Under the pieces are notes generated by a model that was not told where the DNA came from, did no database searches, and was given only the letters and a program-made list of their open reading frames with translations. From Serripes groenlandicus (lineage: Eukaryota; Mollusca; Bivalvia; Cardiida; Cardiidae), in the NCBI GenBank assembly GCA_031761405.1, contig JASEVX010000099.1, positions 310,001 through 374,000 on the forward strand: DNA of 64,000 bases. Reading direction: 5' to 3'. Of this stretch, positions 21,577 to 31,809 are shown in pieces. The first letter of the stretch is position 1, and each line of letters begins with the position of its first letter. The position numbers and the translations under genes were made by a program.

Positions 21577-21775
21577 TTAACCCTTTCCCTCATACGACAA
21601 TTCAGTAACTTGAACATAATTTGTCCAAAATAAGAAAATCTCTATAATTGAATGGATAACCTATGACTAAAAGTGGAAAACATTGTGGCAAAAGGAGAAA
21701 TTGCTCGTTTTGAGCAATTTCTTCTTTTGTCACTATGTTTTCAAAAAGCCGTCTGCTGCAGAGGGAAAGGGTTAA
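21577..21775 (-). mobile_element. MITE-B, first of three abutting copies
   Basis: TTAACCCTTTCCCTCATACG to CAGAGGGAAAGGGTTAA. Core GAAATTGCTCGTTTTGAGCA. The right third is shortened. Confidence 0.9.
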
Positions 21776-22015
21776 CCTTTTCCCACATTCAGCAAATCTG
21801 CAGCAGACGATTTCGAAAACATATAGTCAAAAACATAGAAAATCTCTATACATAAAGCTATCATTACTGAAACAAGTTGAAAATATTGTGGCAAAAGGAG
21901 AAATTGCTCGTTTTGAGCAATTTCTCCTTTTGTCACAATATTTTCAAAAGGCATCTGCTGTAAAGGTATTTGCTGTAAAGGTGTCTGAAAGCGTCTTTAT
22001 GTTGGAAAGGGTTAA
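21772..22015 (-). mobile_element. MITE-B, second of three abutting copies
   Basis: Begins in the TTAA closing the first copy (TTAACCTTTTCCCACATTCA) and ends TGTTGGAAAGGGTTAA. Contains a short internal repeat GTATTTGCTGTAAAGGTGTC. Confidence 0.9.
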
Positions 22016-22437
22016 CCTTTTCCCAAATGCAGACATACGTTGACGTGACAGCAGCAGACGTCTTCTGGCTCCAAAACCATACAAGTTTAATCAGTGCTAT
22101 GAATTTGTTCTCAAGTATCTGATTAGTCAGAAGCAACAACGTTCTCCAAATTGACAAATCAGAAGCCTTATTTGGAGCATTGAGTTCATTTCTGCGCAAT
22201 TAGATCGTTTTCAGAGTATACTAGTTTCGGACCTTGTAGATATTGTTACAAAAATATGAATTGCTAAGATTCTCCTTTTACCACTATGAATTCAACTCTA
22301 TAATGAAATTGTATAACATATTTTAGTCAACAGCTTAAATAAATGTGTCCGCTGCAGATTCGATGTAGGCCTATACAGGGACCGTGTATAACATATATAT
22401 GTATATATTGTCCCTGGCCTATATGAAAACGGGTTAA
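22012..22437 (+). mobile_element. MITE-B, third abutting copy, expanded
   Basis: Begins in the TTAA closing the second copy (TTAACCTTTTCCCAAATGCA) and ends GAAAACGGGTTAA. It is 426 bp, so it carries insertions: unrelated text at about 22070-22210 and an imperfect inverted pair CAGGGACCGTGTATA/TATATTGTCCCTG at 22375-22420. Confidence 0.7.
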
Positions 22438-22440
22438 AGA

Positions 22441-22534
22441 CACAGGTGCCAGTCTCGTTTAAAATCTAAAAATAGCATTTGACTATATATTGACAAATAC
22501 TATTTTTAGATTTTAAACGAGACTTGCATCTGTG
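22441..22534. mobile_element. Minimal 94-bp hAT-like MITE with 8-bp target duplication
   Basis: 35-bp inverted ends: CACAGGTGCCAGTCTCGTTT from 22441 and, on the other strand from 22534, CACAGATGCAAGTCTCGTTT. GTTAAAGA flanks both sides (22433-22440 and 22535-22542). Eight-base duplications and CA-starting ends fit hAT. It inserted at the very end of the third MITE-B copy. Confidence 0.8.
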
Positions 22535-22684
22535 GTTAAAGACAAGGTTTCCCCCAAAAACAATGTAACCGTGATATCCGATCTATACTGTTCACAAAAG
22601 TCAACATTTAACTTTTCCCATGCAAGTGTTCAATAGTATCCTGATGGCCTCATCACATTCAAACGTATTATGCATTGTTCTATA

Positions 22685-22893
22685 ACCATTTCCAACATAC
22701 AACAAATAAGCAGCTAACATCAGTTTCAGAAATTATTTGAAAATCTTTTTTAAATGGATGTAGAATTAATGAATAAAGCTGAAACCATTTTGAAAAAGGG
22801 AATTATTGTTTTAATATGAGCAATCACTGATGGTGAAAATAAGATTTTAAAAGCCGTCAGCGTTAAATGCGCCTACATGCGGGACATGGTTAA
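22685..22893 (-). mobile_element. MITE-B relic
   Basis: CCAACATACAACAAATAAGC, AAAGCTGAAACCATTTTG and GGGACATGGTTAAT are worn versions of family landmarks. The core is no longer paired. Confidence 0.55.
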
Positions 22894-22939
22894 TGCGTCC
22901 TATTACTCACAAGCCTGTAGTAATGTGTTGGCTTATATA

Positions 22940-23926
22940 TATTAGTGTAGAGTTAAGAGCGTCCGCTTCGAAAGTATAAGTCCAGGGTTCGACACTCGGT
23001 CGGGTCATAACAATACCCAATAATTGTAGTAGTGGGTTCCAATTTACGTACCAAGGAGTGCAGGTATGGCATTTTAACTTGTTCGCGGGTGTAAGAATAC
23101 GCTTACCATCAGTACTGCTACATTTTCTCGAAAACGCCGTAGTACGACTGTAATAATTGTAAGTAAATCAGGTCATACCAAATACGAGTACTTTAACAAT
23201 GGTAGTAATGGCTGCCCTTCTTTGCGATCAGGGTTAGCATTACTGACTGGCTGGTGTAATGGGTGCATATACAAGTAGTACTGATAACTTACCCAGGAAA
23301 CGCCGTGATATAGGATAAATGGGTCAGTAGTACTGGTAACTTACCCAGGAAACGCCGTGATATAGGATAAATGGATCAGTACTACTGGTAACTTACCCAG
23401 GAAACGCCGTGATATAGGATAAATGTACCAGTAGTACTGGTAACTTACCCAGGAAACGCCGTGATATAGGATAAATGGATCAGTAGTACTGGTAACTTAC
23501 ACAGGAAACGCCGTGATATAGGATAAATGGATCAGTAGTACTGGTAACTTACACAGGAAACGCCGTGATATAGGATAAATGGATCAGTAGTACTGGTAAC
23601 TTACACAGGAAACGCCGTGATATAGGATAAATGGATCAGTAGTACTGGTAACTTACACAGGAAACGCCGTGATATAGGATAAATGGATCAGTAGTACTGG
23701 TAACTTACACAGGAAACGCCGTGATATAGGATAAATGGATCAGTAGTACTGCTAACTTACACAGGAAACGCCGTGATATAAGATAAATGGATCAGTAGTA
23801 CTGGTAACTTACACAGGAAACGCTGTGATATAGGATAAATATCAGTAGTACTGGTAACTTACACAGGAAACGCCGTGATATAACTGAAATGTAGCTGACA
23901 GCGGAGTAAAACACTAAACAATCAAT
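22940..23926 (+). mobile_element. SINE-1 with an internal 52-bp array
   Basis: Head with GTAGAGTTAAGAGCGTCCGC and CCAGGGTTCGACACTCGG, body from about 23205 (ATGGTAGTAATGGCTGCCC), the tandem array 23271-23880, and tail GAGTAAAACACTAAACAATC. An extra segment of about 150 bp (23060-23200) with no SINE-1 match lies between head and body. Confidence 0.8.
23271..23880. repeat. Tandem array, 52 bp x ~12, made of SINE-1 body
   Basis: Unit: CAGTAGTACTGGTAACTTAC, CCAGGAAACGCCGTGATATA, GGATAAATGGAT. Early units have TTACCCAGG and later units TTACACAGG, a spread typical of local slippage or unequal exchange. The unit is exactly the segment that occurs once in ordinary SINE-1 copies. Confidence 0.95.
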
Positions 23927-24145
23927 TGTATGTGAATCACCATATAAACAATACAACTGTACGATCTAAATGACTGAATGATCATTGTTCTATCCGTATC
24001 GTGACAGTTTGTATTCACACACCCTTTAGAATAAAGATGTTTAAGTAATTGATATACACGCAATACCAGTTCATGTATCTAACAATTAGAATGGGTTTAA
24101 CACACGATACACACATTTGATACGATTCGGAATCCTAACTCTTCA

Positions 24146-24355
24146 TTTGATTTATTTGACCTTTACGCCGTTTTCAACAATAGTTCACGGCGACAGATCA
24201 ATTCATTCATGATCCCTGGGTAAACAAACCAGTACTAGGCTAGAGAAGGTGCCCAAGCGCACTCCTCCATGGCCATCGCGCCTCGACTGAGGATCGAACA
24301 CGGGACACCCGGTTCCAACTCCCCGACTGTAACCACTCGCCGACGGCGGATTCCT
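24146..24355 (-). mobile_element. SINE-3, near full length
   Basis: In reverse: head TCCGCCGTCGGCGAGTGGTT, AACCGGGTGTCCCGTGTTCG (B box region), mid part CCTAGTACTGGTTTGTTTAC and CAGGGATCATGAATG, end GAAAACGGCGTAAAGG. Same family at 27277 and 58200. Confidence 0.8.
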
Positions 24356-24445
24356 ACAATAACTCTTCAGTGTGGGGAAGAACACAACTAGATCGATGAA
24401 GGCGTAATTGAACAATTTAGTCAATCAGGCTGTTAACAGTATTGT

Positions 24446-24659
24446 TTAACCCTTTCATCGCCGAATTGTTTGAAGTAGACTCTTCCATGTTCAAACTCGG
24501 ACGACTCTATTTTTATGTTATAGGATTTTTGGAATATTTTTTATAACTCACAGCCAAACAATGCAGATTTCAGGTGAGACAGCCCGTTACGAGCTGACTC
24601 ACCTGAATCTGTATTGTTTGCAAAAAGCTCAATATTGCATTTGGCGCTGAAAGAGTTAA
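24446..24659 (+). mobile_element. MITE-C, full length
   Basis: TTAACCCTTTCATCGCCGAA to TTTGGCGCTGAAAGAGTTAA. The core is a hairpin: CAGGTGAGACAGCCCGTTAC, then GAGCTGACTCACCTG, between AAACAATGCAGA and TCTGTATTGTTTG. The TTAA target again suggests a piggyBac-like mobiliser. Ends and core differ from MITE-B, so it is a separate family with the same layout. Confidence 0.9.
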
Positions 24660-24660
24660 C

Positions 24661-24957
24661 ATGATTGATTGATTGAATGGTTGTTCGATTGACGGATTAA
24701 TTGATTGATTGGAGTGTACAGACATTGACAACGGTATTTCACTTATCATAGTTCACTTATGTCAGGGCGGTCAGTTCATATAACGTATTTTCCTGGATCT
24801 CCCACACAACTTTGTTCCTAGATAACAGGCTTCCAACGAATACCGCTTTTCACAATGAATTATGTCAACGAAGATTGAAAGGACGTGGTTGGGGTTCACA
24901 CTATCAACCCTTGTTTGATAAAAACATCGTATTGACCGACTGAGCTATCAAAGGATG
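24661..24957 (-). mobile_element. SINE-2, decayed
   Basis: Tail side ATTGATTGATTGGAGTG, body TATGTCAGGGCGGTCAGTTC, and a degraded head ending GACCGACTGAGCTATC (reverse of an A box region). Confidence 0.65.
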
Positions 24958-25965
24958 AGTTACTACCGGTAATTCATATAATCTTTATTTCCTCCAATAT
25001 ATGAATTTCACACACAGATGAACATTATGATATAACAAAAACAAAAACAAAAGATAAAAGAAATGTTACAAAAAGAAAATATCTCGTATAAATGACCACA
25101 CTTATATCAAAGCAAATGCCTGTCATCTGATAGAACAGTGTGAAAACATTCGTAGAACAGAATAAATGCACGGAAGAAGTGTTCAAGTTGAGTAAATAAA
25201 CTTCTAGTGTAAAAAATGTAGGAGATGATACTTTTCCTTATTGATAAATGTATCCTCACCTGCAACCCTTACACAATCTAATGACATAAACTAATTTGGT
25301 AAAATTCCTGATGTGGTACAGGATGAGTTTATTATTCAAACTTTATATAAATACAAATCCTTATCTATCCCCTAAAAAGCAGAGTCCTGTTATCAATACA
25401 AAAATTTACCCCACGTCTCAAATAACTTATTTGATGAGTGTAGGAATGAAGACTGTAGTAGATGAGAGGCGAATGACAAACATATGCCCACTTTCCATAA
25501 AGAACACTTTCACGAAACGAAATTGAATGTGTCGAACCAATGCGCTCTAAAGAGTATTCAAACACACAAGCACAACAGCAATCTCAAAGATAATGTATAT
25601 ACATAGGAAATGCAAGTATATATATAGAGAGAGAACCATGTAATAACACAGGTGTATATGCAAATGCATGTCCCCTGCACGATTCATAGTACAAAACAAA
25701 ATATTACATAAATATACAACAATGGGTGTTTACATATCAAAATTGACCATACAAGTTCCATAATATACAGAATTGACAATGTTACATAAAGTACCTGTAA
25801 CAAATCCATGCATCGTGGAGAAACAATGCAACCACATTATAAAACATGTCAATGTTTCCCTGTAGAAGACGTTCCAAATTTGGGTCCAAATCACACAATG
25901 CTCGAACATACTCCTCTCCAAGTATAGTGTTAATGAGCTCAGACACAGTCAAATCGAATTATCAA
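24958..25965. other. No gene or clear repeat seen
   Basis: About 1 kb of AT-rich, unique-looking sequence with a small TATAGAGAGAGA run near 25622. The overlapping short frames at 25296-25565 on both strands show no motif. Confidence 0.4.
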
Positions 25966-26179
25966 TTAACTCTTTCAGCGCCGAATTGTTTAAAATAGAC
26001 TCTTCCATGTCCAAAATCGGGTGTGTCCATTTCTCAATTTATGAAAGTATTGGTCTATTTTGGTAACTAACCTGCAAACCATGCTGATTTCAGGTGAGAC
26101 AGCTCGTTACGAGCTGACTCACCTGAATCTGCATTGTTTGCAAAAACCTCAATATTGCCTGTGGCGCTGAAAAAGTTAC
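25966..26179 (+). mobile_element. MITE-C, full length
   Basis: TTAACTCTTTCAGCGCCGAA to GTGGCGCTGAAAAAGTTAC. The last target base is changed (TTAC). Core CAGGTGAGACAGCTCGTTAC and GAGCTGACTCACCTG. Confidence 0.9.
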
Positions 26180-26629
26180 AATTTTCAAAACTGAGTCTGT
26201 ACACACAGTTACGGTTAACCCAAATATGCTCAGTTATACAACATGTTATGTCAGTAATTACACAACTATAACAAGTCGAACAAATCTGCCATGCAAAGCA
26301 TAAACTTGCAAAACATAAACTTGCAAAACATAAAACAGGTCATATTTGCGTAACATATTAACAGATTAATAACGTCTGAAATAAAACCAATAGCTATATA
26401 ACCATTATAAGGTGAACATAGACGCATAAAAGTCAAATTTGTTTTGTTGCACAGTCCCTCCCTAGGCAGCACAGTTGACCAAACAAGGTAACTTTTCTCT
26501 TTTCAATTTCAGTTGGAACCGGTTTAGCATATATTTAGCCGAGGACAGCATCTCGAGGTCTTGGCGTGAAACGGTTGTAAATAAAAACCTTTTTTAAAGC
26601 TCTGGTTTTGGGGCAATTTTGACCCCTTA
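26180..26629. other. No gene seen; short direct repeat
   Basis: CATAAACTTGCAAAA is repeated in tandem at about 26299-26330. No other feature. Confidence 0.4.
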
Positions 26630-26696
26630 GTAAACAATGCAAATTTAGATGCCATTGCTCAGAACGAGCAATGGCACCTAAATTTTCATTGTTTAC
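26630..26696. repeat. 31-bp-arm hairpin, MITE-C-like layout
   Basis: GTAAACAATGCAAATTTAGA...CCATTGCTC, loop AGAAC, then GAGCAATGG...TTTTCATTGTTTAC. The AAACAATGC neighbour and a GCTC/GAGC apex resemble MITE-C and MITE-B cores, but the stem sequence is different. Probably the core of a third related family; its ends were not identified. Confidence 0.65.
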
Positions 26697-26895
26697 CAAG
26701 AAAAATGATTTAACGCTTATAAAGACTTTATTGCGAGGTGATTAACCTTGGTACATAAATACCAATATTAGTTACAACTGTTTCACATCAAGCCGTCGAT
26801 CTGTTCTTGACCTAATATGCAATCCCAACTAGCCGATGTGATCGTTCTAAAGTCAGACTGTCCGGCCTAGTGGGCGACAGTGTCACGTCCAAATA

Positions 26896-27106
26896 GAGCT
26901 CTACATTCCGAATAGTTTAAAGTAGAGTCTTCCATGTTCCAAATCGGTCGTTTCCATTTATCATGTAATAAAAGTTTGGACTATTTTGATAACTCAAAGG
27001 CAAACAATGCTGATTTCAGGTGAGACAGCTCGTTACGAGCTTACTCACCTGAATCAGTATTGTTTGCAAAATCTCAATATTGCCATTGGCGCTGAAAGAG
27101 TGAAAG
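26896..27106 (+). mobile_element. MITE-C, ends worn
   Basis: TAGTTTAAAGTAGAGTCTTC, core CAGGTGAGACAGCTCGTTAC and GAGCTTACTCACCTG, and GGCGCTGAAAGAGTG. Terminal TTAA lost at both ends. Confidence 0.85.
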
Positions 27107-27276
27107 CGTTTGTCAAGCGAGATTTACAAATTATATCAACCGCTCTCAATGTTTTAGTACTCGCCAAGTTTGTTTGGAGGTTGAAAGTCTTTAAAAATGC
27201 TCTCAAGCATTTCGAATTCGGGACCTTTGATTCATGAGGCTGGAGTGTTAACATCAGAGGCACTGCCTTCTATCAT

Positions 27277-27476
27277 ATAGCCGAGTTGTTAGAATTGAGG
27301 ATTTGGAACCAGGCGTCCCGGTTTCGATCCCCAGTCACAGCAGTCATGGTTGAGCGACTTTGTACATTTTCCTAGCATAGAACTGTTTTGTTTACCGAGA
27401 AGTCCTGAATAAGTGAACTGTCAACGGGATATAACTGAAATAAGGTTGAAAGCGGCGTACTAAACAGATACAGGTA
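27277..27476 (+). mobile_element. SINE-3, near full length
   Basis: ATAGCCGAGTTGTTAGAATT, GGCGTCCCGGTTTCGATCCC (B box), TTTCCTAGCATAGAACTG, AAGTCCTGAATAAGTGAACT and GGTTGAAAGCGGCGTACTAA. Confidence 0.75.
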
Positions 27477-27740
27477 AGGAAGCTTCCTATAATGCGGGTC
27501 TCCTTGTTCGGTGATTTATTGGAAATAAACCTATATTAATGGAATAACATAGATTGTTGAACCAACGCATGGGTACGAATACAAACATACGGAAGGAAGT
27601 TCTGTTGTTAATCCGTCTAAACATACAACACTATCATGATCAGAAGATTTAAAAAAAAATATATAATCCAGAAAAGAAGTGGAAAACCTCTAGAAAAGTG
27701 TTGAGAACGGTATGGAATTGTACTACTTACCGATACTTGC
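27477..27740. other. No gene or clear repeat seen
   Basis: Spacer with a poly-A run near 27651. Confidence 0.3.
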
Positions 27741-28095
27741 ATTGTGTTTAACGACGCTTCCAATAACTTTAAAGTTTTATCTCGGCGTTTCGAGGGTAAG
27801 ATACCAGTACTACTGGTCCATTTATCTCGGCGTTTCGAGGGTAAGATACCAGTACTACTGGTCCATTTATCTCGGCGTTTCGAGGGTAAGATACCAGTAC
27901 TACTGGTCCATTTATCTCGGCGTTTCCAGGGTAAGATACCAGTACTACTATTTATCCTGACAGCAGCCAGTCAGTCGTCATGCTTCCCTGAGCGCCAAGG
28001 AGGACAGCCTTTACTACCATTTTTAATATATTCGGTATGACCTGACCGGGGTTCGAACCAGTTAACTGCCACACCAAGGCGGTCCTTTATCGTTG
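27741..28095 (-). mobile_element. SINE-1 with internal 45-bp array
   Basis: In reverse: worn head (ACCGCCTTGGTGTGGCAGTT, GGTTCGAACCCC B box), body GGCTGTCCTCCTTGGCGCTC, the array, and a tail-side GTTATTGGAAGCGTCGTTAA. Confidence 0.85.
27779..27958. repeat. Tandem array, 45 bp x 4, made of SINE-1 body
   Basis: Unit: CTCGGCGTTTCGAGGGTAAG, ATACCAGTACTACTGGTCCA, TTTAT. It is the reverse complement of the module amplified at 23271, but with a different period and different fixed changes, so it arose separately. Confidence 0.95.
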
Positions 28096-28679
28096 AACAA
28101 ACCGGTTTCCAAGCGGTCGCCTACCTATAATATTACAACTCACGAACAATTGTACCGGCCATGTAGGACATTACCGAACTAAAGTTTAGCAGTGTAGGTT
28201 GAAAACAGTGTAAATAATAAGGTAATCCATCACATACAGGATATCGCTCAAAACTGGGTTTATCGTGACACTTAAGTGTCACATAACTGTAGAAGATCGC
28301 TATTGAGCTCATGAGATTACAATTGCACTTCTCATGCTTTCATGTGCCCATCTCTACGCCTAAAAAGGGAGTGTTAGGTTATTTACCGCGCAAGTCAAAA
28401 CATATACCTTTTTACCTTTGGTAAAATGTAGATATAAATTTCGATTGATTATAGATCGATAAGAAAAATGATAATGGTCCAAAAACTTATACTTACATCG
28501 ATATGAAATATATAAGTTATGGAACGAATACCATCACACTTGCTGGAGTTCAAGAATTGCATTGACTTCAATCGTTCAAACCCATGTAGCTGGCTTTTAC
28601 AGTTGAAGCAAAGGTCAGACTATTGCTGCCATTCTTATTGAGCTTTCACCAGCCACAGATGTTTTATACTTTGAAATAT
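28096..28679. other. No gene or clear repeat seen
   Basis: AT-rich. GTGACACTTAAGTGTCAC at 28265-28282 is an 18-bp perfect palindrome. No frame with motifs. Confidence 0.4.
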
Positions 28680-28941
28680 TAGCCGTCCCGCGAGAAAACC
28701 AACATTATGGCCTCTGCGTAATGTATCGACCCAGATCAGTCTGCGCAGTCCGTGCAGACTGATCCGAGCCGACACATTCCGCCTAAGGGGAATAGAGGTA
28801 TAGAGTAATGATACCTGAAACAGAAAATCCACAGGAGGCGAAAAGCGTCTATCCGGGTAAGCCTGCACGGCATGCTTAGGCTGATCCGGGTCGATACTTT
28901 ACGCAGAGTCCACAATGTGGGTTTTCTCGCGGAACGGCTCA
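28680..28941 (-). mobile_element. MITE-A, full length, well preserved
   Basis: AGCCGTCCCGCGAGAAAACC to TTTTCTCGCGGAACGGCTCA. Both long inverted ends are intact, including TCTGCGTAATGTATCGACCC against its partner GGGTCGATACTTTACGCAGA. Good reference copy for the family. Confidence 0.9.
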
Positions 28942-28995
28942 TATATTTATAAAATATAAACAAAAGTAAAAAAGAGCTTACTGTGTACAAGTTGA

Positions 28996-29268
28996 TCGGC
29001 GTTAGCTCAGTCGAAAATGATTAGGGTCATCAATCAAGGGGTCGTGATTTCGAATTGCCACTCGGCCATTGATTATTACCGATATTTGACAACCGCAATT
29101 AATCTCCCACCAATGAGTTGAACATTGTCAATGTGGAAAGGCAGCCATATTTCAGGGAAGAAAGTTGTTGCGAGAGGCTCAAGTAACACATGGTAAGTTG
29201 AATTGACCACCGTGATATTACTGAAACACTGTTGAAAAAAATGGCATTAAACTGCAATCAAGTGTAGG
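28996..29268 (+). mobile_element. SINE-2, near full length
   Basis: Head GTTAGCTCAGTCGAAAATGA and GTGATTTCGAATTGCCACTC, body CACCAATGAGTTGAACATTG, AGTTGAATTGACCACCGTGA, and end ATGGCATTAAACTGCAATCA. Confidence 0.75.
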
Positions 29269-29396
29269 TTACAGAAGTCAATAAGCAGGCTATTGACCTG
29301 ACCATTGACCTTGTTCGTCTGATCTCGGCGATTACCGTTTACTACTGTCCTATAATTGAATACGCGTAGTTTACCTTCACCATGCGTGTGTGTGCT

Positions 29397-29402
29397 GTTA
29401 TA
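29397..29402. repeat. Left target duplication GTTATA
   Basis: GTTATA directly precedes the foldback element and recurs directly after it at 31129-31134. Confidence 0.8.
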
Positions 29403-29594
29403 TACGGAATACCGTTAGGGCCATCGCCTATGAATGTATTGATCTGAAACGCGATACTCGACAGTACGATGATGATAACACGACAACGCGACGGTACGAT
29501 GGTGAAGACACGACGGTACGATGGTGAAGACACAACGGTACGATGGTGAAAACACGATAATACGACAGTACGATGATGATAATGCGATATTCTA

Positions 29595-30124
29595 TCGTGT
29601 CTTCACCATCGTACTGTCGCGTTTTCACCATCGTACTATCGTAGCATCGTACTGTCGCGTCTTCATCATCGTACCGTCGTGTTATCATCATCGTACCGTC
29701 GTGTCTTCACCATCGTACCGTCGTGTCTTCACCATCGTACCGTCGTGTTATCACCATCGTACCGTCGTGTCTTCACCATCGTACCGTCGCGTTATCACCA
29801 TCGTACCGTCGTGTCTTCACCATCGTACCGTCTTGTCTTCACCATCGTACCGTCGTATCTTCACCATCGTACCGTCGTGTCTTCACCATCGTACCGTCGT
29901 GTCTTCACCATCGTACCGTCGCGTTATCATCATCGTACCGTCGTGTCTTCACCATCGTACCGTCGTGTCTTCACCATCGTACCGACGTGTCTTCACCATC
30001 GTACCGTCGCGTTATCACCATCGTACCGGCGTGTCTTCACCATCGTACCGTCGCGTTATCACCATCGTACCGTCGTGTCTTCACCATCGTACCGTCGTAT
30101 CTTCACCATCGTACCGTCGGGTTA
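29595..30124. repeat. Left arm minisatellite, 22-bp units
   Basis: About 22-24 units reading CCATCGTACCGTCGTGTCTT and CCATCGTACCGTCGCGTTAT. Unit order matches the right arm near the outer end, then differs towards the centre. Confidence 0.9.
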
Positions 30125-30309
30125 TCAAACGGATTCATGAATCATACAGCAAATATGAAAGAAGGCAGGGTTAATTCCATTAATAACATAGATCTAATAC
30201 ACATTTATACGGATTTATGAACCAGAATTAATGTTTACCTTCTGCTTCTGAATCCGACATGTTGTCACATGGAGGGAAATTCTTCTATGCACATGCGCAC
30301 CGGAAGGCG

Positions 30310-30945
30310 ATAGTACGACAGTACGATGGTGATAACGCGACGGTACGATGGTGAAGACACGACGGTACGATGGTGAAGACACGACGGTACGATGGTGAAG
30401 ACACGACGGTACGATGGTGATAACGCGACGGTACGGTGGTGAAGATACGACGGTACGATGGTGAAGACACGACGGTACGATGGTGATAACGCGACGGTAC
30501 GATGGTGAAGACACGACGGTACGATGGTGATAACGCGACGGTACGATGGTGAAGACACGACGGTACGATGGTGATAACGCGACGGTACGATGGTGAAGAC
30601 ACGACGGTACGATGGTGAAGACACGACGGTACGATGATGATATCGCGATGGTACGATGGTGAAGACACGACGGTACGATGGTGATAACGCGACGGTACGA
30701 TGGTGAAGACACGAAGACACGACGGTACGATGGTGATAACGCGACGGTACGACGGTGAAGACACGACGTTACGATGGTGATAACACGACAGTACGATGGT
30801 GAAGACACGACGGTACGATGGTGAAGACACGACGGTACGATGGTGATAACACGACGGTACGATGGTGAAGACGCGACAGTACGATACTACGACGGTACGA
30901 TGGTGAAAACGCGACAGTACGATGGTGAAGACACGATAGTATATC
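30310..30945. repeat. Right arm minisatellite, 22-bp units
   Basis: About 25-28 units with GGTACGATGGTGAAGACAC or GGTACGATGGTGATAACGC. One unit has a duplicated GAAGACAC (30709-30720), a slippage scar absent from the left arm. Confidence 0.9.
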
Positions 30946-31134
30946 GCATTATCATCATCGTACTGTCGTATTATCGTGTTTTCACCATCGTACCGTCGTG
31001 TCTTCACCATCGTACCGTCGTGTCTTCACCATCGTACCGTCGCGTTGTCGTGTTATCATCATCGTACTGTCGAGTATCGCGTTTCAGATCAATACATTCA
31101 TAGGCGATGGCCCTAACGGTATTCCGTAGTTATA

Positions 31135-31809
31135 AGGTGTAAGTATCATAGCAAAACAATTTTATTTAAATCAATAGAAAAAAGGAAACTCACCGCATTA
31201 TTCATGTATCATTTTTCGTAATAGGTCATTCTTTTATTTACTAAAAAGAAAATAACGTTTTCCAATGTTGTTTTTATTTCGAATGCTATCCCATCATTCC
31301 CGAACATTAAACATGACAAGATTATAATTTAGTATAAGTCAATCATTACTATTCAACCTAGGATCGAATCCGGGTTTCCCGCGTACTACCGAGGCGGTAT
31401 CTAAAATTAGCATGTCGGCTATACGATTCATTCAATCAATAATGCACCCGAAAAATTTGATTCAATCAATCAATAATGCACCCAAAACATTGCACCAACC
31501 TACGCGTCCCCATTGTAATGTTTGTTTTACGCGCGTTTGTATTATAATTCAATCGTTCCCCATGCATTTCTTAAATTCCTTTGTCGACGAGATATTATGC
31601 GGTAGATCAAGTTCAATTTTGCTGTCCGCTTTCATGCTTTTCGACGATGGCGAGAGTCATTTCAACCTACTCGTTAGCAATGCCATTCATCAAACACTCG
31701 GTGGAAAGGCTTCGTGGGTTACTGCTTCTATAAAGCATGTAAATACATGGGGTAAAATGCCTAAGTAATATGACTCAAACACAAGTGTACACGTAGTAAA
31801 TGGTCCATA
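31135..31809. other. No recognised gene; 118-codon open frame
   Basis: An open frame at 31412-31768 (plus) has no motif I recognise and begins in a short repeat (TTCAATCAATAATGCACCC, twice). I treat it as chance. The rest is AT-rich. Confidence 0.35.

Larger units (their letters stand above)
29403..31128. mobile_element. Foldback transposon with minisatellite arms (1.7 kb)
   Basis: The element starts TACGGAATACCGTTAGGGCC and ends with the exact reverse complement. The outer ~200 bases of the arms are almost perfect inverted copies. Each arm has an outer unique tip (~55 bases), about four units in one direction, a turn, then 20-25 units in the opposite direction. Units are 22 bp in two alternating types, sharing GACGGTACGATGGTGA and ending AGACAC or TAACGC. 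A short unique centre (about 30125-30308) separates the arms. It codes for no transposase: the overlapping open frames in several phases are repeats of the 22-bp unit translated. A 6-bp GTTATA duplication flanks it. Superfamily unknown. Confidence 0.85.

Noticed and set aside
29521..30220. Long open frames of 150-240 codons in several phases and on both strands
   Set aside because: They are translations of the 22-bp minisatellite units. All phases stay open because the unit lacks stop codons, and there is no start context or conserved domain.
31412..31768. 118-codon open frame as a possible gene
   Set aside because: No motif, starts inside a short direct repeat, and AT-rich codon use like its surroundings.
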